Below are positions 44,665-57,677 of a DNA stretch of 64,000 nucleotides, piece by piece (position 1 is the stretch's first letter; every line of letters begins with the position of its first letter). Source of the stretch: Nitrospirillum sp034427435 (GTDB lineage: Bacteria; Pseudomonadota; Alphaproteobacteria; Azospirillales; Azospirillaceae); contig NZ_JAXQNP010000004.1 in assembly GCF_034427435.1 (NCBI RefSeq), positions 992,001-1,056,000 on the forward strand. Reading direction: 5' to 3'. The notes under the pieces are model-generated. The model saw nothing but the letters and a program-made list of their open reading frames with translations, had not been told where the DNA came from and ran no database searches. A program made the translations under genes and the position numbers.

Positions 44665-46134
44665 TCAGCCAGTCACCCGGATGCGCTTGGCGATGCCCGT
44701 GGTGCTCTGGTTGGGCACCAATTCCACCAGGGCCACGCGGCCGCCGTTGGCCTGGACCACGTCGGCACCCACCACCTGGTCGATGGTGTAGTCCGCCCCC
44801 TTGATCAGCACGTCGGGCAGGATCTCGGTGATCAGGGCCAGGGGGGTATCGTCCTCGAACAGGGCCACGGCGTCGACCGAGCCGAAGGCGGCCAACACGA
44901 TGGCGCGCGACCGTTCGTCCTGGATGGGGCGCTCCGGCCCCTTCAGGCGGCGCACCGAGGCGTCGGAATTGAGGCCGACGATCAGGCGGTCGCAGGTCGC
45001 CCGTGCGGCGGCCAGCAACTGGACATGCCCGGGATGGATCAGGTCGAAACAGCCATTGGTGAAGCCGACCTTCAGCCCCAGGCGGCGCCAGCGCGCGATC
45101 TGCTCCCGCAGCTCCGCGCCGCCCAGCAGCTTGGACAGGTTCTGGCGGTCGTCCTGTTCGGCCAGGGCGTGCAGCAACTCGGCCGGCGTGACCACGGCCG
45201 TGCCCACCTTGGCTACCACCAACCCGGCGGCGACGTTGGCCAAGCGCACCGCATCGGCGATGTCCGCCCCGGTCGCCAACGCCGCGGCGATGACCGACAC
45301 CACCGTGTCGCCGGCGCCGGAAACGTCAAAGACCTCCTTGGCCTCCGCCTGGACATTGAGGGAGGTGCCGTCCCCCCGCACCAGGGTCATGCCCTCCTCA
45401 CTGCGGGTGACCAGCATGCCCCCGATGCCATGGTCGCGCATGAGGGTGGTGGCCGCCGCCACGATGCCGTCCGTCGTGCTGGGGCTGTGGCCCACGGCCA
45501 GGGCCAGCTCGGCGCGGTTGGGGGTCACGAGCGTGGCCCCGCGATAAATGGAATAGTCGGCACTCTTGGGATCGACGATCACCGGCTTGCCCGCCCCGCG
45601 CGCCAGCTCGATCAACTGCCGCAGCACCGACGGGGTGAACACGCCCTTGCCATAGTCGGACAGAATGACGACGTCGACATCGGCGACATGGGCCGCCACG
45701 GCCGTGAGCAAGGCCGCATGCACGTCCGCCGCCACCGCCAGTTCACTATCCCAGTCGGAGCGCAGCAAATGGTGGCCGTCGGCGACGAAACGGGTCTTTT
45801 CCGAGGTGCGGCGCTGGGTGTCCACCTGCAGGATGGAGGTGACCTGATCGTCGGCCGCCACCAGTTGGCTTACCCGCACGCCGGCGGCATCCCCGCCGAG
45901 GACGCCACCGAAGACCACCTGGCCGCCCAGCGCCGTGAGGTTGCGCACCACGTTGCCGGCGCCGCCCAGCATCACATCCTCTTGCGCGTTGCGCAGCACG
46001 GGCACCGGCGCCTCCGGCGAGATGCGTCCCACCTTGCCGCGCACGAAGCGATCCAGCATGACATCGCCGATAACCATGACCCGGCCCCCCGCAAGGGCCT
46101 CGACCGTGGAACTCAAACCGGCAAAGCGGCTCAT
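44665..46134 (-). CDS. hldE: Bifunctional heptose 7-phosphate kinase / heptose 1-phosphate adenylyltransferase
   Basis: A 489-residue fusion. Residues 1-325 are a PfkB/ribokinase domain with GDVMLDRFVRGKV near the start and VSGAGDTVVSVIA as the catalytic motif. Residues 350-489 are a nucleotidyltransferase with TNGCFDLIHPGHVQLL and VLIKGADYTIDQVVGAD. It phosphorylates heptose 7-phosphate at the beta-anomeric position and later transfers AMP to heptose 1-phosphate. A bisphosphate phosphatase (GmhB) is needed in between; the nearest GmhB-like domain is at 57678-59489. It competes with HddA for heptose 7-phosphate, giving two branches from one precursor. Confidence 0.95.
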   Translation of the reverse strand: MSRFAGLSSTVEALAGGRVMVIGDVMLDRFVRGKVGRISPEAPVPVLRNAQEDVMLGGAGNVVRNLTALGGQVVFGGVLGGDAAGVRVSQLVAADDQVTSILQVDTQRRTSEKTRFVADGHHLLRSDWDSELAVAADVHAALLTAVAAHVADVDVVILSDYGKGVFTPSVLRQLIELARGAGKPVIVDPKSADYSIYRGATLVTPNRAELALAVGHSPSTTDGIVAAATTLMRDHGIGGMLVTRSEEGMTLVRGDGTSLNVQAEAKEVFDVSGAGDTVVSVIAAALATGADIADAVRLANVAAGLVVAKVGTAVVTPAELLHALAEQDDRQNLSKLLGGAELREQIARWRRLGLKVGFTNGCFDLIHPGHVQLLAAARATCDRLIVGLNSDASVRRLKGPERPIQDERSRAIVLAAFGSVDAVALFEDDTPLALITEILPDVLIKGADYTIDQVVGADVVQANGGRVALVELVPNQSTTGIAKRIRVTG

Positions 46135-46239
46135 GGTATTCCCATTCCCAGATCAGAACGACGGGCCGCGACGGCCCCTGGGCCGCACCGTATCACACCG
46201 CGCGCGCGGGTGAAGGCCCCGCATCGCGCTCCCCCTGCA

Positions 46240-47142
46240 TCACCGGCGCGCCAAGCCGACACCGGCCAGGGCCAGGGCGAAACCGACCAGTTGCAGGGGC
46301 GTCAGCGTCTCATGGAACAGCAGGAACGCCTCCACCGCCGCCAGCGGAGGGACCAGCAGGATCAAGGCCGTGGCCCGGGTGGCGCCCCCGTGCCGCACCA
46401 TCCACACCAGAAGCGAGATGCCGATGACCGAGGGGCCCAGGATGGACCAGAGCAAGCCGGCCCACAGCACCGGGTGCGCATCCCAATGCGGGGCGCCCAC
46501 CGTCAGGAACAGGACCGACACCACGGCGGCGGCGCCCAGGTTTTGCAACACCCCGGCGGGCCGCAGATCATCCCCCGCCAGGGAGGACTTCTGCAACAGG
46601 GTGCCGATGGTCACACCCAGCACGCTGAGCAGCGCCAGACCGGCCCCCAACGGCGACAGCCCCCCGCCGCCCGTCGCGCCGTGCAGGGCCAGCTTGGGCG
46701 CCAGCACGCAGGCGACGCCGGCGAACCCGATGCCAAGGCCGGCCCAGGCGCGGGCGCCCTGCCGCTGGCCGAACACCAGGGTGGTGATGAGCGCGGTGAA
46801 CAGAGGCTGCAACGCGCCCAGCAAGGCCATGACGCCGGCGGCCAGGCCCTGGGCGATGGCCCAGTAGGAAAACCCGAGATAGACGCCCTGCATCAGCGCG
46901 CCGGCCAGCAGGTGCAGCCCCACCCGCCGGCCCCGGGGCCAGGCGATGCGCAGCGAGAGCGTGGCGGCGGCGAAGACCAGCGCCGTCAGCCCGAACCGCA
47001 CCAGCAGGAACAGCTGGACATCGGCATAGGGCAGCACGGCGCGGGCCACCAGGAAGCCGGTGGACCAGATGAGGATGAACAGCCACGGGGCGCCCCAACC
47101 CAGCAGGCGGGCCCGAAGGGCGGCGGCCTCCGCACCCCTCAC
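46240..47142 (-). CDS. EamA/DMT family transporter
   Basis: A 300-residue protein with ten hydrophobic segments arranged as two EamA repeats (FILIWSTGFLVARAVLPY in the first, SILGPSVIGISLLVW in the second). These drug/metabolite transporters export amino acids or related small molecules. The GTG at 47142 overlaps the stop of the homocysteine S-methyltransferase gene (GTGA), so translation is coupled and the substrate may relate to that enzyme, for example methionine. That link is inferred. Confidence 0.87.
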   Translation of the reverse strand: MRGAEAAALRARLLGWGAPWLFILIWSTGFLVARAVLPYADVQLFLLVRFGLTALVFAAATLSLRIAWPRGRRVGLHLLAGALMQGVYLGFSYWAIAQGLAAGVMALLGALQPLFTALITTLVFGQRQGARAWAGLGIGFAGVACVLAPKLALHGATGGGGLSPLGAGLALLSVLGVTIGTLLQKSSLAGDDLRPAGVLQNLGAAAVVSVLFLTVGAPHWDAHPVLWAGLLWSILGPSVIGISLLVWMVRHGGATRATALILLVPPLAAVEAFLLFHETLTPLQLVGFALALAGVGLARR

Positions 47143-48044
47143 GGCAAAGCCGCCGCCAAGGCCCGGATATGGTCGGGCCCGATGCCGCAACACCCGCCGA
47201 CGATGGCGGCGCCGGCATCCACCCAGCGCCGTGCCCAGTCCAGGTAACTGGCGGGCGTCAGGTCGCCGCGCAACTCATCCAAGCCATCGTTGGCGGTCGC
47301 GTCCTTGGGCTGTGGCGGGAAGGCGTTGGCGTACACGCCCAGGGGCAGCGCCGCGCCGGCGGCGGCGGCCTGGGCCGCGGCCAGCGCCGGGCCCATGACC
47401 TCGGGCTGGCTGCAATTGAACAGCAGGGCGGCGGCGCCCAGGGCCAGCGCCGCCTCGGTGCCCTGGGCCACCGTCTCGCCCCCGCGCAGGCGGGGATGGG
47501 TGGCGGCGTCGGTCGCCTCATCCTCCAGCGTGAAGGACAGCCACAGCGGCTGGGCGTCCTTCCCCAAGGCGTCCGCCAAAGCCGCGCGCACCGCCCGCAC
47601 CTCCGCCACCGCGCTTTGCGTTTCCGCCAGCCAAAGGTCGACGTGGGGCGCCAGGCCCCCCACCAGCGGGGCCAGCAGATCCGCCGCGCGGGCGGCATCG
47701 AACAGGTCGGCGCGGTAGGAGCCGAACAGTGGCGGCAGGGACCCGGCGACGCGGGCACCGGGCTTGGTGTCCGCCGCCTGCCGTGCCAGCCGCCCGGCCA
47801 GGGAGGCCAGGGCCCCGCCCTGCGCGGCGAACCTCTCCTCCCCGATATGGAAGGGCACCAGGGCATAGCTGTTGCTGGTGATGATGTCGGCGCCGGCCTC
47901 CAGGAAGGCGTCGTGGGCGCGGCGCACGTAGTCCGGCGCCTCGATCAGCGCCAGCGCCGACCATTCCGGCTGACGGAAGGGCGCCCCCATGCGCTGCAAC
48001 TCCCGCCCCATACCGCCGTCCAGCAGGATAGTACCCCGTCCCAT
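47139..48044 (-). CDS. Homocysteine S-methyltransferase family protein
   Basis: A 301-residue zinc-dependent methyltransferase of the MmuM type. ILLDGGMGRELQRMG is the N-terminal substrate motif; zinc ligands are the Cys in LFNCSQPEVM and the pair in VGGCCGIGPDHI. Family members methylate homocysteine with S-methylmethionine or a similar donor to give methionine. The ATG at 48044 has GGGAGG upstream; extra upstream sequence in frame is not protein-like. An EamA transporter follows with a four-base overlap. It lies 55 bp after the DUF2891 gene and may share the 5-oxoproline operon transcript. Confidence 0.88.
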   Translation of the reverse strand: MGRGTILLDGGMGRELQRMGAPFRQPEWSALALIEAPDYVRRAHDAFLEAGADIITSNSYALVPFHIGEERFAAQGGALASLAGRLARQAADTKPGARVAGSLPPLFGSYRADLFDAARAADLLAPLVGGLAPHVDLWLAETQSAVAEVRAVRAALADALGKDAQPLWLSFTLEDEATDAATHPRLRGGETVAQGTEAALALGAAALLFNCSQPEVMGPALAAAQAAAAGAALPLGVYANAFPPQPKDATANDGLDELRGDLTPASYLDWARRWVDAGAAIVGGCCGIGPDHIRALAAALP

Positions 48045-48099
48045 CTCACCCTCCCCCGTTCGCCCCTGTCCCCATGTCATACTGCCACACGCCGGCCTG

Positions 48100-49128
48100 T
48101 CATACCCCATCCAGGGCCAGCACGGCGAAGCTGGCCAGCCAGTGCTCGCCCATGTAATCGGACTCCAGATGCGGCAGGGCATCGGCCAGATGCGTGTCGG
48201 CCGCCGCCCGGGCTTGCACCGCGACCGGATCCGCCGGATCGAGTTGGGCGGCGATGGCGCGCCAGCACCAGGCGCGGCTGAGGTTCAGGCCGTCCAGGTG
48301 GGCGATGGTGCCGTCGCTGCGGTCGCTGACCGTGGCCGGGGTGAACAGCGCCGCCGGCTGGCCCGCCGCCACGCCGGGCAGCAGGCGGGCGAACCAGGCG
48401 CGGAAGTCCTGGCGCGGCAGTACTGCGGCCATGGCGACGGCGGCGGTCAACACGGGAGAGAGGAAGTCGGTGCCCGACGGCTCCCACACCTGGGCATCGG
48501 CATCATCGCCATACCAGGCCTGGGCCGTGCGGGTGATCAGGTCGGCCAGGCCGTCGTCCCCCCGGCGGCGGGCATAGGCCATGGACAGGACAAGGGCGAA
48601 GGCCGTGTTGATGTGCAGGCCCGTGCGCACCGGATATGTCGCCTTGGGCAGGTAGGCCTTCAGCCGTCCCACGATCTCCGCCGTCAAGGGCGCCAGCGCG
48701 GTGGCCCAGGCGGTGCCCACCGCCCCCATGCCGGTGCGGCGCAGCTCCGCCGCCAGCAGCAGATACCAGGCCCAGCCGTAGGGCCGCTCGAACGTGCCGG
48801 TGTTGGGCCGCTGGAAGTAGGCCAGTTCGCCCGCGACCTTTTCGGGCGTGTAGCTGTCGGCGAACAGGGCGCGGATGCGCTCCGCCACCGGGCTGTCGGG
48901 ATACAGCCGCAAGACACGCGCCAGCAGCCAATGGCCGTGGACGCAGGAGTGCCAGTCCAGGCTGCCGAAGAAGATGGGATGCAGGGCGCGCGGCGTCCGA
49001 GCGTCCTCCGGTCCGTTCAGCATATGGGTGATGACGTTGGGATATTCCCGCGTGACGTGGCCCAGCGCGATTTCGGCGAACTGGACGGCACGGGCCTCAT
49101 CGAGGCCTGGGAAGACGGAGTCGGTCAT
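48100..49128 (-). CDS. DUF2891 domain protein
   Basis: A 342-residue protein of the DUF2891 family, recognised from FGSLDWHSCVHGHWLLARV and the long helical body (GAWYL-like repeats such as RPYGWAWYLLLAAELR). The (alpha/alpha) barrel look suggests a sugar- or metabolite-processing enzyme, but activity is unknown. Its ATG overlaps the stop of the DUF979 gene (ATGA), so it is translationally coupled to a predicted transporter. DUF2891 genes recur next to DUF969/DUF979 pairs, which supports one pathway. There is no signal peptide, so it is cytoplasmic. Confidence 0.88.
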   Translation of the reverse strand: MTDSVFPGLDEARAVQFAEIALGHVTREYPNVITHMLNGPEDARTPRALHPIFFGSLDWHSCVHGHWLLARVLRLYPDSPVAERIRALFADSYTPEKVAGELAYFQRPNTGTFERPYGWAWYLLLAAELRRTGMGAVGTAWATALAPLTAEIVGRLKAYLPKATYPVRTGLHINTAFALVLSMAYARRRGDDGLADLITRTAQAWYGDDADAQVWEPSGTDFLSPVLTAAVAMAAVLPRQDFRAWFARLLPGVAAGQPAALFTPATVSDRSDGTIAHLDGLNLSRAWCWRAIAAQLDPADPVAVQARAAADTHLADALPHLESDYMGEHWLASFAVLALDGV

Positions 49129-50081
49129 TTGGGAAAGCCCAGGATTTGGATCAGCAGGGTGTTGGCCACCAGGACCAGCAGGGCGGTCGGCACCTGCGCC
49201 CGGATGACGGCGTTGCGGTCCGGCAGTTCCAACAGGGCGGCCGGAACGATATTGAAATTGGCGGCCATGGGCGTCATCAGCGTGCCGCAGAAGCCCGACA
49301 GCATGCCGATGGCGGAAATGACGGCCGGGTCGCCGCCGAACCGGCCCACCAGCAGCGGCAGGGCGATGCCCGAGGTCATGACCGGGAAGGCGGCGAAGGC
49401 GTTGCCCATCAAGATGGTCAGCAGGGCCATGCCCCCGGTGTAGGCGCACACCAGGGGGAAACGGTGGTCCAGGGTCAGGTATTGGCCCACCAGCACGGCC
49501 ACGGCGTCCCCCACCTTGGCGAGCGCGAAGATGCCGCCCAGGGCCGCCAGCACCTGGGGCAGGATGATGGCCCAGCCCACCAGCTCCGCCAGGCGCCGCG
49601 CGTCACGCAGGGGCGTGCCCGGCCGCTGGCGGGTGATGACCAGGGTGGCCGCGACCACGGCGACGATGCCCAGCGCCAGCCAGATCAGCGTGCCCTGCCG
49701 TGGGTCCACCAGCGGCTGACCGTTCCAGGTCAACGCGGGGCCCCACACGGTCCCCAGCAGCGCCACCACCGGCGGCAGGAACAGCAGCGGGAACAGGCCA
49801 TAGCCCCAGCGCTTGGCCTGGACCTCGCGCGCCGCCCGTGGCGCCTCCGCCTCCGTTCCCCGGCCGATGAGGCCGAAGCCGCCCAGCACCGCCAGCGCCA
49901 GGACGAGGATGCCATTGCCCAGGTCGCCCAGATGGTCGCCAGCCAGGAAGCTGAGCGCCAGCAGGGCCCAGAACAGGCCGGCACCCAGGCGCCGGGGGTT
50001 GCCGGCATCGCGCGCCGCGCGCCAGGCGATGGCGGCAAACATCAGGCCGGCCAGATCATAGGCGACGCTGATGCCAATCAT
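49125..50081 (-). CDS. DUF979 membrane protein, second subunit of predicted permease
   Basis: A 318-residue membrane protein with about nine hydrophobic segments, matching the DUF979 family. Near the C terminus it carries GNAFAAFPVMTSGIALPLLV and SGFCGTLMTPMAANFNIVPA, regions rich in small residues and likely to form the transport path. It overlaps the DUF969 gene (ATGA) and the DUF2891 gene (ATGA). DUF969 and DUF979 are always paired and are taken to form one permease. Next to a 5-oxoprolinase-like enzyme, 5-oxoproline is a reasonable but unproven substrate. Confidence 0.88.
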   Translation of the reverse strand: MIGISVAYDLAGLMFAAIAWRAARDAGNPRRLGAGLFWALLALSFLAGDHLGDLGNGILVLALAVLGGFGLIGRGTEAEAPRAAREVQAKRWGYGLFPLLFLPPVVALLGTVWGPALTWNGQPLVDPRQGTLIWLALGIVAVVAATLVITRQRPGTPLRDARRLAELVGWAIILPQVLAALGGIFALAKVGDAVAVLVGQYLTLDHRFPLVCAYTGGMALLTILMGNAFAAFPVMTSGIALPLLVGRFGGDPAVISAIGMLSGFCGTLMTPMAANFNIVPAALLELPDRNAVIRAQVPTALLVLVANTLLIQILGFPK

Positions 50082-50757
50082 GGCGCCGCGGCTCCCTTTC
50101 CGGCCTTAAGGCGACGGTCCAACAGCAGCAGGCGGGCGCCATGCACCACCACCGCCACCAGGGCGGTGGGAATGGCCCAGACGGAGACGTCCAGGGGGCT
50201 GACCTCAATGCCATTGGCGGCCAGATAGCCCTTGATCAGGATGACGGAGCCGATGGCGACGAAGATGTCCTCGCTGAAGAACAGGGCGATGTTCTCGGCC
50301 GCGGCCGCGTGGGCGCGCACCAGGGACCGTTCCGGCGGCGCCAGGGGGCGGCGCAGATTTTCCTCCGCCACCGCCTCGCCCATGGGGGCCAGCACGGGGC
50401 GCACCATCTGCGCATGGCCGCTGAGATCCTTGGCCCCCAGCGCCGCCAGCGCCTGGCGCAGGACGAAGAACACCAGGTAGGTTCGGCCCACCGTGGCGGC
50501 CTTCAAGCCTCCGATCAGGCGCTGCGCCTGCACCTGAATGCCCAACCGCTCCAGGAGGCCGATCAGGGGCAGGAACAGGTAGACCAGGCAGATGTAGCGG
50601 TTGGCGTTGAACAGGCGGCCGAAGGCCGACGTGATCTCCACCACGCCCATGCCGGCGGCCAGGCCGGTGCCGAAGGCCGCCGCCACCGCCACCAGCAGCG
50701 GATTCAGCCGGACGGCGAAGCCGGCGGCGACGATGGCGATGCCGACCAGGCTGAGCA

Positions 50758-50758
<1 letters not shown>
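50078..50758 (-). CDS. DUF969 membrane protein, first subunit of predicted permease
   Basis: A 226-residue DUF969 protein with about six hydrophobic segments. FNANRYICLVYLFLPLIGLL and FSEDIFVAIGSVILIKGYL are family-like stretches. It starts at the last base of the 5-oxoprolinase stop (TGATG) and overlaps the DUF979 start, so it is made together with both. It probably forms a transporter with DUF979. Confidence 0.88.
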
Positions 50759-54435
<3,677 letters not shown>

Positions 54436-54579
54436 GTCCCGTCTTTCTTCTTGTACCGCGGGGAAGTGTTGTCACCCCGTGGGACGCCTGATGCTGACGG
54501 GCCCACCCTACCCCGCGCTCCGGTTCGGAACCAAGGCGGGATCGTTAGTGAAAATAACCGAAAGAGCGCCGCCATCGTT

Positions 54580-54619
54580 CCGAAAATTCTGACGGTGGCG
54601 GAAAGAACGGAATTTTCCG
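54580..54619. promoter_or_regulatory. Paired AT-rich inverted elements upstream of the hydantoinase gene
   Basis: CCGAAAATTCTG (54580-54591) and, inverted, CGGAATTTTCCG (54608-54619) agree at 10 of 12 positions and lie between the regulator stop and the hydantoinase start. Their centres are 28 bp apart. They may be operator half-sites for the upstream XRE-cupin regulator, or a stem-loop after that gene. Confidence 0.45.
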
Positions 54620-54636
54620 CTTCGTCCGCCCACCCC

Positions 54637-55227
54637 TTACTTGGCGCGCTGCGCCTTCTTGAAGACGCTGGGCGTGCCGACGTACAGCAACACGGCCTCC
54701 TCCTCGGTGCGGTTTTCCACCGTATGCTTCATGCGCGCATCGAAATGCATGCTGTCGCCGGCCTTCAAGGTGGTGCGGGTGTTGCCTGCGGTGGCGTACA
54801 GCTCCCCCGACAGGACGTAGCGGAAATGCTCGCCATTGCGGGTATCCACCGGAAAGGCATGGCCCGGCGGGATTTTCATCATGATGATGTCCAGCTTCCG
54901 GTCATCCAGGTCCGAGGCCATGTCGATGTACTGGACGGGGCTGTCCACCTCGATGATGTTGGGCTTGGCCGCGCGGTGGACGATGGTGCCGGTGTTGGGA
55001 ACCTGCATGAAGAAGGAGATATCGACCTCCAGCGCCTCGGCCAGCGCCAGCAGGGACACCAGCGACGGGACGCTGAGGTTACGCTCGGCCTGGCTGATGA
55101 ACGGCGCCGACAGGCCGGAGCGGTCGGCCAACTGCTGCAGCGTCAGGCCCATGTCCTTGCGGCGCTTGCGGATTTGCTCCCCTATGGGCATCGACGGCTT
55201 TTTCGCCCGGGCACTTAAAATCTGCAT
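54637..55227 (-). CDS. XRE family regulator with cupin sensor domain
   Basis: A 196-residue regulator. Residues 15-70 are a helix-turn-helix of the XRE type (IRKRRKDMGLTLQQLADRSG, then APFISQAERN). Residues 105-185 form a cupin domain with GEHFRYVLSGELYATAG and DSMHFDARMKHTVENRT. Such proteins commonly sense a small metabolite and control the neighbouring catabolic operon. It lies 201 bp upstream of the hydantoinase gene on the same strand and likely controls it in response to 5-oxoproline or a product. The ATG at 55227 has an AGGA site; the longer frame is not protein-like. Confidence 0.9.
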   Translation of the reverse strand: MQILSARAKKPSMPIGEQIRKRRKDMGLTLQQLADRSGLSAPFISQAERNLSVPSLVSLLALAEALEVDISFFMQVPNTGTIVHRAAKPNIIEVDSPVQYIDMASDLDDRKLDIIMMKIPPGHAFPVDTRNGEHFRYVLSGELYATAGNTRTTLKAGDSMHFDARMKHTVENRTEEEAVLLYVGTPSVFKKAQRAK

Positions 55228-55499
55228 CGGGAATCCTCGACCTTCCTCAACGGGCCGATGCCGGGACGCCCCGGCCAGCCCACCCCCATCTGAAACGCTC
55301 AGGCCCCTGCCCAAGGCCGTTGGCTCGGCCCCGGTCCTGTTTTTCATTCATCCGCCCCGACACCAAACAGGTGTGGGGGGTCAAAATATTTGACGTAAAG
55401 AATTTAGCGCCGACACCATATGATAATTTTCTTCCGTGTCCACCCCCGGAACCTGGGACCTGCATTGCGCGAAAGTCAGTGTTGGCGACATTTTATGTC
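55228..55499. promoter_or_regulatory. Upstream region of the XRE-cupin gene with short palindromes
   Basis: About 270 bp before the regulator contain two short inverted repeats: GTCAAA-ATA-TTTGAC (55380-55394) and CGACAT-TTT-ATGTCG (55486-55500). The first lies in an AT-rich patch suited to a promoter and could be an autoregulatory operator. No gene was seen. Confidence 0.4.
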
Positions 55500-55534
55500 G
55501 TTCACCCCCGACCCATACCTGGCCGGGGGTGAAC
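55500..55534 (-). terminator. Hairpin after the M61 peptidase gene
   Basis: GTTCACCCCCG (55500-55510) pairs perfectly with its complement at 55524-55534 around a 13-nt loop, 7 bp after the stop of the minus-strand peptidase. No long T run follows, but position and an 11-bp GC-rich stem support termination. Confidence 0.6.
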
Positions 55535-55541
55535 GCCGTCA

Positions 55542-57551
55542 TCAGGCCTTGGGGGTCAGCAAGTCATCCAGACGCGCCGGCGTGCCCTCCACCCGCTCCA
55601 GGTGCGGGTAGCGCAGGCCGTCGTGATAATCGATGCGCACGATGCGGTAGCGGTCACCGTTCTTGACGATCAGCTCCACCGCCGGCCCTTGGCCCTTGGC
55701 CGCGGTCACCGCCGCCTTCATACGCTCCGCGTCATAGGCGGTGCCGTTGACCGCCACCACCTGCGTGCCGATGATCAGGCCAGCCTTGAAGGCGGGACCG
55801 TTCCATTGCACCGAGGTGAGCACGCCGCCCTTGTCCAGGGCCAGGCCCAGCGAATAGGTCAGGTTCAGGGAACCCGGCGCCTCATTGGCGCGGCTGGCCT
55901 CGGACAGGGGCTGGTCGGTGTAGACCAGCTTGTAGCCGCCACGGGCCAGGCCATCCAGCGGGGCCGACTGGTGGGTTTCCAGGCGCGTGCGCAGGAAGGT
56001 CGCCCAGTCATAGGGTTCCACTTGGTTCAGCGTCTTGACCACATCGTCGAAGGTGTAGGTCACCGGCACGTAGCTGCCGTCGTTGATGCCGAAAAAGGCC
56101 TTGGCGAAATCATCCAGCGAGCGCTTGCCGCCAGACCGTTCGCGGATCAGGCTGTCGGCGTCCAGCCACACCATCTGGCCTTCGATGTAGTAATCCTCGG
56201 CACGCTGCCAGCTGATCCACGGGGCCGGACGCCGCATGGCCACAATGGGGCCATTGGTGGTGTCGGCCAGGTCGCGCCAGGCGCGGCCGACGCGGGTGTC
56301 CAGCGTGGCGGCGACGCCGGCCAGATTGTCCAGCGCCTGCTGCTTGGTGGTCAGCCCGGCGCGGGCGGCCAGCACCCAGCCCCAGAACTGGGTCTGCCCC
56401 TCATAGACCCACAGGCCGCTGTCGCGCATGGGCACGTTGAAGTTGGGCGTCCACAGATCGGCCGGGCGGCGGAACTTGCCGTTCCAGGAATGGGTGTATT
56501 CATGGGACAGCAGTTCATGCCCCGCCGACTTGTTCCAGTCGGTGAAGTATGTCGGCGTGGTGCCGTTCTCGCTGGAGCGGTGATGCTCCAGCCCGATGTG
56601 GCCCAGCTTGTCGCTGAGGGCCAGCAGCATCTCATAATGGTCATAGTGGCGGGCGCCGAACAGCTTGTCCGCCTGGACCACCAGGGCCCGATGGGCGGCG
56701 ATCTGGTCGGGCGTCGCGTCCAGCAGTTCCGGCCGGTCGGCCACGATGTTCAGGTGCATGGGCGAGCGCCCACCCGGGTCCAGGTCCAGCCGGCGGTAGT
56801 AGCGGCCGGCGAACATGGGGCTGTCCACCAGGGTTTCGAACGGGACGGTCTTGAAGGTGGTCACGCCGTCCTTGCCCGCCGGCTTGGCCACGTCCAGCGC
56901 CGTGCCGAAGCCCCAGCCGTCCGGCAGCTTGATGCTGGCCTCGACGGGAATGCGGCGGGTGAAATAGCCGGCGGGATAGAGCGCCACCGCGTTCCACTGC
57001 ACGTTCGTCATGTCGGGCGTCATGACGATGCGGCCCTGGTTGTCCGCCGTGGGGGACACGAACTGGAACTCCATCTCCAGCGCCGTGGCGCCCTTGGGCA
57101 CGTCGACGTGGAAGCCGAAGACCTCCACCGGGTCGCGCTGCCATTCCACCCGCTGCCCGTCGGCGGCACCGCCCTTGGCATGGATGATCAGGCCGGCCAG
57201 CTTGTCGATGGCGCCGGTCGGGGAATGGTTGCCGGGCAGCCACTTGGGATACAGCAGGGTCATCGGGCCAGGGCCCGCCACTGGCACCGTTTCCTTCACC
57301 CAGAAAATGCGCCGTTCGGTATCGGTGGCGTCGACCTGCAGACGGATGGTGCCGGGATAGGCCACGTCCTGCGGTTCGGGAATGGGGGCCGCGGCGGGAT
57401 AGGGCTGCGGCAGGACCTCATCGGCCCGGACCGGCACGGCCGACAGCGGGCTCATCAGGGCGGTACCGGCCGCCAACACGGCGGCCAGGGACAGGACGGC
57501 AGACTTCACGGACTTAAAACCCCATCTTGTAGGCCCGCCCCGCGCAGGCAT
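55542..57551 (-). CDS. M61 family metallopeptidase with PDZ domain, exported
   Basis: A protein of about 669 residues with an N-terminal signal peptide (AVLSLAAVLAAGTALMSP, cleavage near VRADE). The N-terminal beta domain of M61 (YPKWLPGNHSPTGAIDKLAG) is followed by a gluzincin domain with zinc motif HEYTHSW in GHELLSHEYTHSWNG. A PDZ domain lies at the C terminus (KAGLIIGTQVVAVNGTAYD). Relatives are glycyl aminopeptidases in the periplasm. Start is uncertain between ATG 57551, TTG 57566 and GTG 57509; the last keeps a clean signal peptide. It lies downstream of the three-domain phosphatase/kinase gene but probably has its own promoter in the AT-rich gap. Confidence 0.9.
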   Translation of the reverse strand: MPARGGPTRWGFKSVKSAVLSLAAVLAAGTALMSPLSAVPVRADEVLPQPYPAAAPIPEPQDVAYPGTIRLQVDATDTERRIFWVKETVPVAGPGPMTLLYPKWLPGNHSPTGAIDKLAGLIIHAKGGAADGQRVEWQRDPVEVFGFHVDVPKGATALEMEFQFVSPTADNQGRIVMTPDMTNVQWNAVALYPAGYFTRRIPVEASIKLPDGWGFGTALDVAKPAGKDGVTTFKTVPFETLVDSPMFAGRYYRRLDLDPGGRSPMHLNIVADRPELLDATPDQIAAHRALVVQADKLFGARHYDHYEMLLALSDKLGHIGLEHHRSSENGTTPTYFTDWNKSAGHELLSHEYTHSWNGKFRRPADLWTPNFNVPMRDSGLWVYEGQTQFWGWVLAARAGLTTKQQALDNLAGVAATLDTRVGRAWRDLADTTNGPIVAMRRPAPWISWQRAEDYYIEGQMVWLDADSLIRERSGGKRSLDDFAKAFFGINDGSYVPVTYTFDDVVKTLNQVEPYDWATFLRTRLETHQSAPLDGLARGGYKLVYTDQPLSEASRANEAPGSLNLTYSLGLALDKGGVLTSVQWNGPAFKAGLIIGTQVVAVNGTAYDAERMKAAVTAAKGQGPAVELIVKNGDRYRIVRIDYHDGLRYPHLERVEGTPARLDDLLTPKA

Positions 57552-57677
57552 GTTGGCATGGACCAAATGTTAGCTTAGTCCTTCAAATCATGTGTAAAAA
57601 TCTTGTCTTGTTTCCTTAATAATTTGAATGGCGGAATTTTTGATCCGCTTCGCCCGCCGCAGGGAACGGGGCTTGCC

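Noticed and set aside
55602..57578. A 658-codon open frame on the plus strand opposite the M61 peptidase
   Set aside because: Same pattern of antisense openness in GC-rich DNA; the M61 frame has a zinc motif, PDZ domain and signal peptide.
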